Positions 26,001 to 34,691 of a stretch of 64,000 nucleotides of DNA are shown here, piece after piece. The position numbers and the translations under genes were made by a program. Location of the stretch: the NCBI RefSeq assembly GCF_037038585.1, contig NW_027288510.1, positions 4,469,001 to 4,533,000 on the forward strand, written 5' to 3'. Each line of letters opens with the position of its first letter. Positions within the stretch are counted from its first letter, which is position 1. This stretch comes from Patagioenas fasciata (taxonomy: Eukaryota > Chordata > Aves > Columbiformes > Columbidae). The notes below the pieces were generated by a model, which saw only the letters and a program-made list of their open reading frames with translations, searched no databases and was not told the origin of the DNA.

Positions 26001-26745
26001 CCACCCCTGAAGCGCTTGAGAATTGAAGAGGAACCAGCCAAAATGGTGATCCCGGAGCCGCAGGCCGGGACCGAGCCGTCCCTGAAACGTCCTAAAATTG
26101 AGGAGAAACCAGTTGAAATGGCGATTGTGGCGCCGGTGCCGGAGCCGCAGGCCGGGACCAAGCAGCCCCCAAAACGCTCGAGAATTGAGGACAAACCATC
26201 CGAAATGGCGATGCTGGAGCCGCAAGCCGGGACCGAGCCGCCCCCGAAGCGCCTTAAAATCGAGGAACCAGCTGAAATGGGGATCGCGGCGCCGGAGCAG
26301 CGCCCGGGGTAGGTTTGCGCCCTCAGGAAACCCCCGCGCCGAAACCACCGTCGGCTTTCCCACCGGACGGCGCATCCAGAGGGGGTTTTTGGGGAGAAAA
26401 GGGGTGAATCTGCGCGTGTGTTTGAAGAAGCGACCGCGGGGGGTTTGGTTTCTCGGCATCGGGTTTGATGGGAAGAGCTGGCGCCCGATCGTCATCTCCG
26501 GCACCAAGGGGCGCACGGAACGGGGCCGGAATTGGGCTGAAATCCTGCGAGATTGGGAAAAAACGCCGCTGTGAGATCAACGGGCAGCGGCTGCTCGCGG
26601 TGGGAAGAACCGGAAAGGGAAATGGTGGCAAAATGGTGCCGTAAAGCGCCCCGATCTGAGCCGAGAAACAGGGGTTTTGGTGTTTTTCTTTCTGTTTAAC
26701 GCGCTTTCTGCTTTGCTTAATAAACTGGGTTCTGGAATGAGTTGA
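13748..26745 (+). CDS. ZNF541: ZNF541-like ELM2-SANT-C2H2 chromatin protein (whole gene)
   Basis: In mammals ZNF541 is a germ-cell nuclear protein that scaffolds HDAC1/2 complexes during meiosis. My exon model is 13748-14049, 15605-15662, 15881-15965, 16321-16450, 16869-about 17105, 17434-17497, 17851-17993, 19143-20221, 21835-21910, 22067-22155, 22348-22479, 22860-22981 and 23135-26312. All have AG/GT borders with matching phases, giving about 1,874 residues. Start ATG is at 13,818, stop TAG at 26,310-26,312, AATAAA at 26,719. Domains in order: ELM2 (NVGSGFQAELPAL ... LELALHCLHAARGDVM), SANT (SDTWTPLEQQLF ... VAQCVEYYYIWKK), a basic stretch, one C2H2 finger, then a huge repeat tail. The SANT wording (HKKDFY, QTKTVAQCVEYYYIWKK) fits ZNF541 better than its paralogues TRERF1 and MIDEAS. 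Exons 2-5 and the fifth donor are tentative. The N-terminal C2H2 fingers I associate with mammalian ZNF541 were not found. Confidence 0.85.
14050..15555. repeat. AT-rich 20-bp minisatellite (CAGTATTTATTAATGATGGT)
   Basis: About 70 to 75 copies of a 20-bp unit with variants GATGATCAGT, AACGATCAGT and GACAATCAGT. It fills the intron after the first ZNF541 coding exon. The unit contains CAGTATTT, the same bases as the proposed exon donor at 14,050, so the array seems to start at the exon edge. It is one of the few AT-rich blocks in a GC-rich window. Confidence 0.95.
15605..17105 (+). CDS. ZNF541: ZNF541 middle exons (tentative: 15605-15662, 15881-15965, 16321-16450, 16869-17105)
   Basis: Four AG/GT-bounded segments chain in one frame without a stop and join the exon before and the exon after in correct phase (lengths 58, 85, 130 and about 237). 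The last contains KRRRRPKPLVIPTPGLKRF, a basic, nuclear-localisation-like stretch. Its end is uncertain: GT sites at 17,096 and 17,106 both keep phase. An alternative frame through the first three reads GGNIYRLPTAAG ... TPLVIPVLVPVTRNK and is also open, but it meets a stop in the fourth segment. I cannot align these residues to a known domain. The region also contains an open stretch at 16,451-16,807 that I treat as intron. Confidence 0.45.
17434..17993 (+). CDS. ZNF541: ZNF541 exons carrying the first half of the ELM2 domain
   Basis: Exon 17434-17497 (64 bases) reads MDGDLGLCLVKDAPKISVRP and exon 17851-17993 (143 bases) continues QINVGSGFQAELPALRD ... ELVWKPWGDMDTD. The pattern I-x-V/I-G-x-x-F-Q-A-x-x-P plus LVWKPW is the start of the ELM2 domain of the TRERF1/MIDEAS/ZNF541 family, which binds HDAC1/2. 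The exons meet in phase (CC plus G) and the second ends one base into a codon completed by the next exon. Confidence 0.9.
18170..18770. repeat. intronic minisatellite (CCCAACTTTTCCTTGTCCTA, about 40-bp unit)
   Basis: About 14 degenerate copies of a roughly 40-bp unit containing CCAACTTTTCCTTGTCCTAT and TCTTTTCTTGACAAAA, in the intron that interrupts the ELM2 coding region. No exon is seen here. Confidence 0.9.
18785..19115. repeat. intronic minisatellite (CCCCATGTCACATCCCCCTT unit)
   Basis: About nine copies of a 28-37 bp unit that includes CCCCAAACCCCAACA, alternating between longer and shorter forms. It runs up to the acceptor of the next ZNF541 exon at 19,142. Confidence 0.9.
19143..20221 (+). 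CDS. ZNF541: ZNF541 ELM2 exon expanded by about 48 SSSAIPG repeats
   Basis: A single 1,079-base exon, open throughout. It begins VLTLLSMASSST, passes through about 48 tandem copies of a 7-residue unit (SSSAIPG, SSSAVPG, SSSAILG) coded by a 21-bp repeat, and ends LELALHCLHAARGDVM, the last helix of the ELM2 domain. In related proteins the two flanks are joined by a loop of about ten residues (from memory CCSSVLPGGGTNLEL in human ZNF541), so the repeat looks like an expansion of that Ser-Ser-x-x-Pro-Gly loop. Units 13-17 recur as units 24-28, and the 3' third alternates SSSAILG/SSSAVPG as a 42-bp dimer. The reverse strand is also open for about 400 codons, a by-product. Confidence 0.88.
20235..21775. 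repeat. intronic minisatellite (GATATCACCCCAAAACCCCC)
   Basis: About 75 copies of a 19-21 bp unit with variants GATATCTCCCCAAAACCCC, filling the whole intron between the repeat-bearing ELM2 exon and the next exon at 21,835. Higher-order copies are visible, for example near 20,990, 21,050 and 21,320. No coding content. Confidence 0.95.
21835..22479 (+). CDS. ZNF541: ZNF541 exons: ELM2 end and SANT domain
   Basis: Three exons: 21835-21910 (KALEMLLSGGPPKSESDPLA), 22067-22155 (GSDTWTPLEQQLFHRAF ... KKDFYHIHKK) and 22348-22479 (VQTKTVAQCVEYYYIWKK ... KGTGKKAKRNKEKAEEK). The last two make a SANT domain with its usual conserved tryptophans, EYYYIWKK motif and TKTVAQCVEYY core; in this family ELM2 and SANT together dock on histone deacetylases. 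A lysine-rich stretch after SANT could bind DNA or serve nuclear import. All borders are canonical GT/AG and phases agree (1, 0, 0). Confidence 0.93.
22860..26312 (+). CDS. ZNF541: ZNF541 last exons: C2H2 finger and 38-unit acidic repeat tail
   Basis: Exon 22860-22981 holds PPKKKPRPSPEER and the first half of a C2H2 finger (FPCTECGR); exon 23135-26312 holds the second half (AFATMRGKNAHMRWHR), giving C-x2-C-x12-H-x3-H. From about 23,190 to the stop at 26,310 the frame codes 38 tandem units of 24-30 residues with the pattern KCLKIEEKPAEM, then VIVAPEPQAGTEPPP. Sixteen units keep hydrophobic-Lys-x-Glu followed by acids (LKIEE, FKIEE, VKIEE, LKMEE), a SUMO-acceptor consensus; others have LEIEE, LNIEE or FQIEE. 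No frame break occurs in 3.1 kb. The tail is Glu/Pro-rich and probably disordered. I recall nothing comparable in the much shorter mammalian C-terminus. Confidence 0.88.
26719..26724 (+). terminator. ZNF541: polyA signal AATAAA of ZNF541
   Basis: AATAAA about 407 bases after the stop codon, followed by a GT-rich stretch (GGGTTCTGGAATGAGTTG). The sequence between stop and signal shows no repeat and is read as the 3' untranslated region. Confidence 0.8.
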
Positions 26746-26879
26746 AGTTCGTTAATGCAGCGATTTGTGACAACGGGGGGGTTGAGTTGTTTCATTAATG
26801 AAATGTTAATTAAGGGTCTTGTCACACCAGGAGGGATGGAAGGGGGATTTATTTTGGGAGGTCTTGAGATTTACTGCTG

Positions 26880-27560
26880 TCACGATACCGGGGCCGCCGG
26901 TGCCACCCATCGCGATACCGGGGCCGTCGGTGCCACCCATCGCGATACCAGGGCCATCATTGCTGCCCATCACGATACTGGGGCCGTCGTCACTGCTGTT
27001 GTGACGATACCAGCGCTGTTGTTGCCACCTGTCGCAATACCAGGACCATCAGTGCTCGCTATTGCGATACCGGGGCCGTCGGTGCCACCCATTGCGATAC
27101 CGGGGCCATCATTGCTGCCCATCACGATACTGGGGCCGTCGTCACTGCTGTTGTGACGATACCAGCGCTGTTGTTGCCACCTGTCGTGATACCAGGACCA
27201 TCAGTGCTCCCTATTGCGATACCGGGGCCGTCGGTGCCGCCCTTCGCGATACCGGGGTCGTTGTTGCTGCCCATTGTGATACTGGGGCTGTTGGTGCCAC
27301 CCATCGCGATACCGGGGCTGTCGGTGCTGCCGTCGCGATACTGGGACCGTCAGCGCTGCCCATCACGATACTGGAGCTGTTGGTTCTGCCCATCACGATA
27401 CCAGGGCCCCTGTCACTGCCCATCACAATATCAGGGCCGTCGGTGCTGCCGTCGCAATACCAGCTCCATTACTGCTGCCCGTCGTGATACCGGGGCTGTC
27501 GGTGCTGCTGTCGCGATACCGGGGCCGTCGGTGCTGCTGTCGCGATACCGGGGCTGTTGT
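26880..27560. repeat. 30-bp minisatellite, block 1 (CGATACCGGGG...TCGGTGCCACCCA)
   Basis: About 22 copies of a 30-bp unit combining CGCGATACCGGGGC and GTCGGTGCCACCCAT, starting about 150 bases after the ZNF541 polyA signal. Several frames on both strands are open because the unit is divisible by three; none starts or ends like a gene. Confidence 0.95.
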
Positions 27561-28230
27561 CGCTGCCCAACAGTGAGAGGAAAGCTGCGCTTGGAAGGGA
27601 TTTCCTGTCCAGAGTCCTCATCGTCTTGGCCATGCACAGCACAGTGAGATGTTCCCCATCGAACAGAAACGGTAACTGGGGTCTGTGGAGAGCGCAGGGG
27701 GTAAAAGGGGTCTGGGAGGAAACTGCCTGAGGAAAAGTGAGACATCCCTTTTCCCTCTGTTTTAGAAACCCCAGCCAACTCGAGAGCATCTTGGGAGGGG
27801 TCGAGCTGCACTTACCCAGAGGACACAGCAGCTGGAGGAAGCCAGGAGAGATCGGCGTGGAGAGGACGAGCGCAAGGAGGCTGCAAAAGGGAGAGGAAAG
27901 AAATCAGTGCCGCGGCCACTGCTGTTGCTGGGATGGGAGACGTGAGGGCCTGGGGAGCTGCGGTGGGGCAGCCGGGGCTGGCAGAGCAGCCCCACGCACC
28001 CCTCAGTAGGATGGGAATGAAGAATATGAGGAGCAAAAGTAAGAAAACTCATGGGCTAAGATAAAAAAACACAAGTGAGATAAGTAATTGAAAGAGGAAG
28101 AGAGAATAAAACGCAAGGCGTGATGCAAAGACTCGTGGGCTCCCACAAGCACAGGGAGATCCCGCAGACCCCGAGCAATGGCTGCCCTGCAACCCCCTTC
28201 CCTCCCTTCTTACTGATGAGCACCACGTTA
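27560..28230. other. unassigned spacer between two minisatellite blocks
   Basis: About 670 bases of unique-looking sequence splitting the 30-bp minisatellite. The part near 28,020-28,120 (AAGTAAGAAAACTCATGGG) is reminiscent of common avian interspersed repeats, so an old insertion into the array is possible. No exon or RNA gene is recognised. Confidence 0.4.
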
Positions 28231-28855
28231 GGGCGCTGTTGGTGCCACCCATCGCGATACCGGGGCTGTCGGTGCCACCCATCGCGATACCGGGGCTGTC
28301 GGTGCCACCCATCGCGATACCGGGGCTGTCGGTGCCACCCATCGCGATACTGGGGCCGTCGGTGCCACCCATCGCGATACCGGGGCTGTCGGTGCCACCC
28401 ATCGCGATACCGGGGCCGTCGGTGCCACCCATCGCGATACCGGGGCCGTCGGTGCCACCCATCGCGATACCGGGGCCGTCGGTGCCACCCATCGCGATAC
28501 CGGGGCCATCATTGCTGCCCATCACGATACTGGGGCCGTCGTCACTGCTGTTGTGACGATACCAGCGCTGTTGTTGCCACCTGTCGCAATACCAGGACCA
28601 TCAGTGCTCGCTATTGCGATACCGGGGCTGTCGGTGCCACCCATCGCGATACCGGGGCTGTTGGTGTCACCCATCGCAATACCGGGGCTGTTGGTGCCAC
28701 CCATCGCAATACCGGGGCTGTTGGTGCCACCCATCGCGATACTGGGGCTGTTGGTGCCACCCATCGCAATACCAGGGCTATCGGTGCCACCCATCGCGAT
28801 ACCGGGGCTGTCGGTGCCACCCATCGCGATACCGGGGCGATACCGGCCCCTCCTG
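28230..28855. repeat. 30-bp minisatellite, block 2
   Basis: About 20 further copies of the same 30-bp unit as block 1. The first ten are nearly identical to one another. The stretch 28,501-28,620 repeats the 26,941-27,070 variant order (ATCATTGCTGCCCATCACG, then GTGACGATACCAGCGCTG), showing that the blocks derive from one array. Confidence 0.95.
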
Positions 28856-28884
28856 GGGCAGCAGGGGTCCAGTACCAGCACGGT

Positions 28885-29575
28885 TTGGGGGTGGACCCGC
28901 TGGAAAGCAGCTCTGTGAGAAGGACTTGGGAGTTCTGGGTGACATCAGGTTGGCCACAAGTCACCAATGTGTCCTTGTGGTCACGAGGCCGAGGGTACCT
29001 GGGGGATATTTATTAAGAAGAGTGTGAGCAGCAGGTGAGAGAGGTGAATCCTCCCCCTCTGCTCCACCCTGGGGAAGCTGCATCTGCAGTTCTGGGTCCA
29101 GTTCTGGGCTCCCCAGTTGAAGAAGGACAAGGAGTTACTGGAGGGAGTCCAGTGGAGGGACACAGAGATGCTGAGGGGTCTGGAGCATCATTCTGATCAG
29201 GAGAGACTGAGAGAGATGGGGCTGTTGAGCTGGAGAAGGGAAGCTGAGAGGGATGTGATCAATGGGATCAATATCTCAGGTGGGTGTCAGGATGGACCAG
29301 ACTCTGTTCAGTGGTGCCCAGCGCCGGGGTGAGGGGCAACGGGCACAGACTGAAACACAGGAGGCTCCATCTGAACGTAAGGAGAAACTTGCTTGCTGGG
29401 AGGTGCCAGAGCGCGGCCCAGGCTGCCCAGAGCGGGTGTGGAGTCTCCTTCTGTGAGACATTCAGACCCCTGGGATCCTGTGTGATCTGCTCTGGGACCC
29501 CGCGGGAGCAGGGGGGTTGGACTGGATGATCTCCAGAGGTCCCTTCATCCCAAACCAGAATGGGGTTCTGAGGGA
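28885..29575 (+). mobile_element. CR1 LINE fragment, 3' end, plus orientation
   Basis: Matches the avian CR1 3' region: GGACCCGCTGGAAAGCAGCT, TTAAGAAGAGTGTGAGCAG, AGGCTCCATCTGAACGTAAG and the end GGTTGGACTGGATGATCTCC followed by TGGGGTTCTG. The element is 5'-truncated as is usual for CR1; its open frames are short. Confidence 0.92.
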
Positions 29576-29768
29576 AGGGGAGAGGAGGAAGGGGAGAGGA
29601 GGAAGGGGAGAGGAGGAAGGGGAGAGGAGGAAGGGGAGAGGAGGAAGGGGAGAGGAGGAAGGGGAGAGGAGGAAGGGGAGAGGAGGAAGGGGAGAGGAGG
29701 AAGGGGAGAGGAGGAAGGGGAGAGGAGGAAGGGGAGAGGAGGAAGGGGAGAGGAGGAAGGGCAGAGAA
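29575..29768. repeat. GA-rich minisatellite (GGGAGAGGAGGAAG)
   Basis: About 14 near-perfect copies of a 14-bp purine unit immediately after the 3' end of the plus-strand CR1. Its high uniformity suggests recent expansion. Confidence 0.95.
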
Positions 29769-30265
29769 GAGAAGCTGGGGCTGTGAAACAGGGAAAAGGG
29801 ATGTTTCAATCTTCCCCTCACAAAGTTCCCTGCCAGCCTCCAAATTCTTTTTGATCTCAGGGACCCCCCAGGGATCCCAGAAACCACTGAGACCCCCCCA
29901 GACCCACTCGCAAGAACCCCTGGGACCCCCCCCCAAACCCAGGTTTTCCCCTTTCTCCCCTCCAGCCCCCCAGGGACCTCACAACCCACCCAGGAGCCCC
30001 GAGGGGCAGCTGCATGGGGGGGGGCTCTGACACCCCAAAAGTGATGGGGCGCATGGGGTGATGTGGATCCCCCTGTGGTGGTTTGGGGGTCCCTGAGTTG
30101 CCGTCCCCCCCACTTTAGAGCTTTTGTACAAATTGTCTCTATATTCGTAGCTGGGGGAAAAAGCGGCCCCTCCCCAGTGCTGCTCCCACAAACCTGGGGG
30201 GGCCTGGGCGGGTCCTCTGGGTCCCCCCCACTGGCACGGGGGGAAAGGAAAGGATTTAGCACAGA
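29768..30265. other. intergenic sequence, nothing recognised
   Basis: About 500 bases of C- and G-rich unique sequence between the GA repeat and the minus-strand CR1. No splice-bounded frame, RNA gene or repeat family could be supported. Confidence 0.5.
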
Positions 30266-31425
30266 AATCACAGTATCACAGCATCACGGTGTGTTTGGGA
30301 CTGGAAGGGACCTCGAAAGCTCATCCAGTGCAATCCCCTGCTGGAGCAGGAACGCCCAGGAGAGGTCGCACAGGAACATGTCCAGGGGGTTTGAACGTCT
30401 GCAGGGAAGGAGACCCCACAGCCCCCTGGGCAGCCTGGGCCGGGCTCTGCCACCCTCACTGGGAAGAAGTTCTTTCTCAAATTTAAGTGGAACCTCTTGT
30501 GTTCCAGCTTGATCCCATTGCCCCTCGTCCTATCATTGTTTGCCACCGAGAAGAGCCCGGCTCCATCCTCCTGGCACTCACCCTTTATATATTTATAAAC
30601 ATTAATAAGGTCACCCCTCAGTCTCCTCTTCTCCAAACTAAAGAGCCCCAGCTCCCTCAGCCTTTCCTCACACGGCAGATGCTCCACTCCCTTCAGCATC
30701 TTTGTTGCCCTGCGCTGGACCCTCTCCAGCAGTTCCCTGTCCTTCTGGAGCTGAGGGGCCACAACTGGACACAATATTCCAGGTGTGGTCTCCCCAGGGC
30801 AGAGCAGAGGGGCAGGAGAACCTCTCTGACCTACTGACCACCCCCTTCTGACCCACCCCAGGTACCATTGGCCTTCCTGGCCCCAAGGGCCCAGTGCTGG
30901 CTCATGGTCACCCTGCTGTCCCCAGGACCCCAGCTCCCTTTCCCTACCCTGCTCTCTAACAGCTCATTCCCAGCCTATACTGACCCTGGGGTTGTTCCTG
31001 CCCAGGTGCAGCACTCTGCACTTCCCCTTGTTAAATCTCACCAGGTTATCCCCCCCCAGCTCTCAGCCTGTCCAGGTCTCTGATGGCAGCACAGCTTCCA
31101 GGGTCACCCGCTCCTCCCAGCTTGGTGTCCCCAGCAAACTCGCTGACAGTCACTCAATTCCCTCATCCAAATCGTTAATGAATATATTGAATAATATTGG
31201 CCCCTGAGGCCCTGCACTGGATCCAGGCCTCAACCGGACTCTGCCCATTGACCACCACTCTCTGGCTTCTCTCTCTCAGCCAGTTTGCACCCCCCACTCC
31301 CCACTGCCCAGAGCACCCCTCCCCAGCTCAGCTGTGCGGATGCTGTGCAGACGGTGTCAGAGGCTTTGCTGAAGCCCAGGGAGCCCACACCCACCGCCCG
31401 CCCCCTCCATCCACCCGGGTACGTT
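30265..31425 (-). mobile_element. CR1 LINE fragment, minus orientation
   Basis: Reverse complement of a CR1 3' portion. Landmarks on the plus strand are TGGGACTGGAAGGGACCTCG near the 3' end, AAGTTCTTTCTCAAATTTAA, CTCAGCCTTTCCTCACACGG and, farther 5' in the element, ACGGTGTCAGAGGCTTTGCT from the reverse-transcriptase part. The element is truncated right beside the outer edge of the inverted repeat at about 31,436. Confidence 0.93.
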
Positions 31426-31439
31426 CCCATGAACGGCGA

Positions 31440-32230
31440 CGGGGTTGGTGGGGATGAACTGAGATGAATCAAGAGATTGAGCCACGCGCTCAGAGCGATA
31501 TCGGCTGTTCAACCGCTCAGTCACCGCATCTTTAAACTACAGAATGTAGATCACAGGGGTTTAATTACGGGAAATATTTAACTGTTTAATGATGGATTTT
31601 TAATGTGGAGAGGGACCAATGAAGTGGGGTTTAAGCACCACTGCCTCTGACGGACGTTTAATCCCAAGAAATTTAATGGGAAATTAATTTAATTTGAAAT
31701 GTTCTTTAGCAAACTGTTCAGGTCACTTCTGAGATACAAAATGTTTTTAAAGCAAAACATTAATCGCAGTAAATTTCCAACAACGCTCCCTTCCGTGAAA
31801 CCAAAATTCAACAAAAACCTCAACGAAACTTCAACATTTGTTGTTTTTTAGTTAACGTTCAAATGTCGCGTTTAATGTTACACATTTAATTTATACACTG
31901 GAGGCCTCGGTGCGGGGGGGCTGGGGGGAGGGTGTGTTAAAGGGACATTGGGGGGCACATTTGGGGCTGTTTTGGGGTCAAAAAGGGGCATTGAGGTTCA
32001 GGGGGACTTGAGGGAGTCGCGGGGGGCGGGGACCGATCGGGGGGGCGGGGGGAGCCCCGCAGGGGGATTTGCTGGGGGGAGGCAGGGTCAGCAGGGCCTC
32101 CCCTCCCCCGCAAAGGGACCCAGGGCCACCCAAACCTGGTCCCTCCTGCCGGCTGCACCCCAACCCCCACAGCTCCCCTGCACCCCCAGACCCGCCCCGC
32201 GCCCCCCACAACCCCCGCACCAACCAAATC
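31440..32230. other. outer arm segment, AT-rich then GC-rich, no gene recognised
   Basis: 31,440-31,900 is AT-rich with TTTAATT-type words and 31,900-32,230 is G/C-rich. The mirror copy is 63,200-64,000. Both copies are well preserved, but no splice-bounded frame could be supported. It could be the first intron of whatever the adjoining CpG island drives. Confidence 0.4.
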
Positions 32231-32800
32231 CGCCCCCCGCCGCTCACCCGGGACGGAACTGGCGGCGATCGCGGTCCCAGCGCCTTGTGAGGAGGATTTT
32301 CAACCGCGGAACTGCGGGGGCCACCAGCGGGACCCCCCACTGCCGCCCGAGGGCAACACGGCGACCGCCCGGGGGCAACACGGCGACCGCCCGGGGGCAA
32401 CACGGCGACCGCCCGGCCCCGGCCAGCGGGGCCGCAGCCCCGGGCCCCCCGCCCGCCCCCGCAGCCGCTGCAGCCGCAGGACCCGCCCGTGGCAGCGGCG
32501 CTCCGGCGGCAGCAGGGGACGAACCGCCACGGCCGGGCCGCTGCTCCCGGGGCGGGCTCCCCCCGGCACCGCCATTGGCCACACAGCCGGCCCGTCACCG
32601 TCCCTCAGCACCCGTCCCGAGCCGCCATTGGCCTGGAGGCGGCCTCCTGATGCCCATTGGCTGTGCCGCTTCCAGCGGGAAGTCCCTCCCCTCCCCGAGA
32701 CGGCTCCGCGCCTGCGCAGTGCAGCCCCCGCGCAGCCCCGCGGTGGTGGCGCCGCCGCCCGTTGCGGGCTCTCGCTGCTGTTTAATCCAATTCTTTAATT
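32230..32800 (-). promoter_or_regulatory. CpG island with three CCAAT boxes (left arm)
   Basis: Dense CpG sequence with CCAAT boxes on the minus strand at 32,656-32,660, 32,627-32,631 and 32,574-32,578, spaced 29 and 53 bases apart, and a splice-donor-like GTGAGC after a conserved basic stretch (AAAATCCTCCTCACAAGG in plus sense of the mirror copy). A 21-bp repeat (GGCAACACGGCGACCGCCCG) is present three times at 32,351-32,415. It looks like a minus-strand promoter and first exon. In this arm the downstream side is cut off by the CR1 at 31,425. The frames differ between the arms, so I do not call a protein. Confidence 0.55.
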
Positions 32801-32829
32801 GTGTTCTTTAAACGCGTGTTCATGAGAGC

Positions 32830-33372
32830 ACAAGCGAAACAGCGCGGGGTGCGCGGGGGATTCGCTCGGCCCAACACGCACACCTTTAACAACAGGAAGT
32901 GTGTTAATTACAGTGAGTGTTCATATTCATAATGACCCCAGAGCTGTGCATATTCATGAGGTGATCTCAGAACCGTTTCCACAGCCCTGAGCCCCCTGTT
33001 CTCCTGCGCAGTGGCACTGGGTGCATTTGAGGAGGGGTCCTTGGGGTCTTTGGGTGAAGGCTCCTCAGCCTCCTCACAGTGGGCTTTGCCCCTTTGGCTC
33101 ATTGTGAGGAACGGGCTGGGACCCAAGCGGCCAAGGCGGTTGAACCCGGCCTGGCGCCCCCTTTGTGCTGGAAATCTTGGCGATCTCGTCTCCTCAAGGT
33201 TGCAGCTGGTGCCGTAAAACTTCTGATCTCGGCATTTGACGCAGTCCTGCTTGTTTAGCACGATTGGGTACATACAGCTCTAAACTAGATATTAATTATG
33301 TGGCTTAGAATGTTAGCTCGTTAGTAGGCCCTTACTATGTAGTTGCTTAACCCTTAAAATGTTCGTTGCCTC
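32830..33372 (-). mobile_element. LTR-like interspersed repeat, copy 2 of 3 (left arm)
   Basis: Mirror copy of 62,085-62,640 and related to 10,680-11,250. It holds the same landmark words in reverse, including GGTGCCGTAAAACTTCTGAT. LTR nature is inferred only; family unknown. Confidence 0.5.
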
Positions 33373-33486
33373 TGTCACTATAACTCCATAAACAAGTTTC
33401 ATAACTTTTTACACAGAACTTAAGCACCTTTTTCCCTTTTCCAGGTTCAGAGTCCGTGCCTCATTTGGTTCTGTCTGTAAACCTTG

Positions 33487-33712
33487 AACATCTTAGTGTC
33501 AGCGATCAGGACCCGGAGCCACAGGCGCAGTGCCATGCGGTGCTTTATTCCAGCGCTGGGAAACCAGGGGTTCGCACCCAAAGCTTCCCCGGTCAGTTTG
33601 AGTCGCACAGTATGTATACAGTCCATTCACAGACATATTCATATATTCATTAGGATCGTTAGGATATGAAATAGTTACTCAACATTGATTGCAACATCAA
33701 CTGCAACACCTT
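33487..33712 (-). mobile_element. LTR-like element with internal AATAAA (left arm)
   Basis: About 220 bases, mirror of 61,750-61,965. The reverse strand reads TGTTGAGTAACTATTTC at one end and CGCTGACA at the other, with AATAAAGCACCGCATG inside, as in a short retroviral LTR (TG...CA ends, polyA signal before U5). Family unknown. Confidence 0.5.
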
Positions 33713-34089
33713 GGAACGACTTTGATCACGCGCAGTGTCCTCTGGTGGTCTTCAGGGGGCTTCGGCGCTCCGATTCAATGTGAATCACGCAAAGCCATTT
33801 ATGGGTCGCTATAGGCCACTTATGGGGCTATATGTGTCACTTATGGGGCTCTATGGGGCACTGGGGAGATGCTATGGGGCACCTATGGGTCACTTATGGA
33901 GCTTTATGGGTCACTTTTGGGGCACGTATGGGGAACTTTGGGTCTCTGTGGGGCACTTGGAGGTCACTGACAGGCACTTATGGGTCACTAAGAGTCACTT
34001 ATGAGGCTCCATGAGTAACTTGTGGGGTTCTATGGGGCAGTGGTGAGACGCTATGGGGCATTTACGGGTCTCTTTGAGTCACTTATGGG

Positions 34090-34545
34090 GCTGTGTGAGT
34101 GACTTATGGGTCTCTATGTGTCACTTATGGGTCTCTGTGGGTCACTTATGGGTCTCTGTGTGTGACTTATGGGTCTCTGTGGGTCACTTATAGGTGTCTA
34201 TGTGTCACTTATGGATCTCTATGTGTCACTTATGGGTCTCTGTGGGTCACTTATGGGTGTCTATGTGTCACTTATGGGTCTCTATGCATCACTTATGGAT
34301 CTCTGTTGGTCACTTATGGATCTCTTTGTGTGACTCATGGGTCTCTGAAGGTCACTTATGGGTCTCTTTGTGTGACTTATGGGTCTCTGTGAATCACTTA
34401 TGGGTGTCTATGTGTTACTTATGGGTCTCTATGTGTCACTTATGGGTCTCTGTGGGTCACTTATGGGTCTCTATGCATCACTTATGGGTCTCTGTGTGTC
34501 ACTTATGGGTCTCTGTGGGTCACTTATGGGTCTCTTGGTAACAAA
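34090..34545. repeat. 21-bp minisatellite (CACTTATGGGTCTCTGTGGGT), left arm
   Basis: About 21 copies of a 21-bp unit alternating CTCTGTG and CTCTATG variants, just downstream of the left MROH gene. The degenerate 33,790-34,090 stretch (CTTATGGGGC words) continues it outward. Confidence 0.93.
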
Positions 34546-34642
34546 TCTCCATCTCCCAGCAACCCCTCCACACCGGAGCCCTCAGAGCGGCTCTGGGCTC
34601 CTTGGGAAGGGCAGACATCCAACCCAACTTCCCAAAGGGCTC

Positions 34643-34648
34643 TTTATT
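34643..34648 (-). terminator. polyA signal of the left MROH gene
   Basis: TTTATT on the plus strand, i.e. AATAAA on the minus strand, 44 bases beyond the stop codon. The same spacing is seen in the right copy. Confidence 0.85.
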
Positions 34649-34691
34649 GCCCCCCAGCCGTGTTCCCCAGCAGAGCTGCTCCTGCCCCGGG

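Noticed and set aside
26755-29016. Open frames across the 30-bp minisatellite (AIPGLSVPP, RYRGCRCHPS, HRDTGAVGAT)
   Set aside because: All three frames are open at once, as expected for a unit of 30 bp, and none extends into unique coding sequence.
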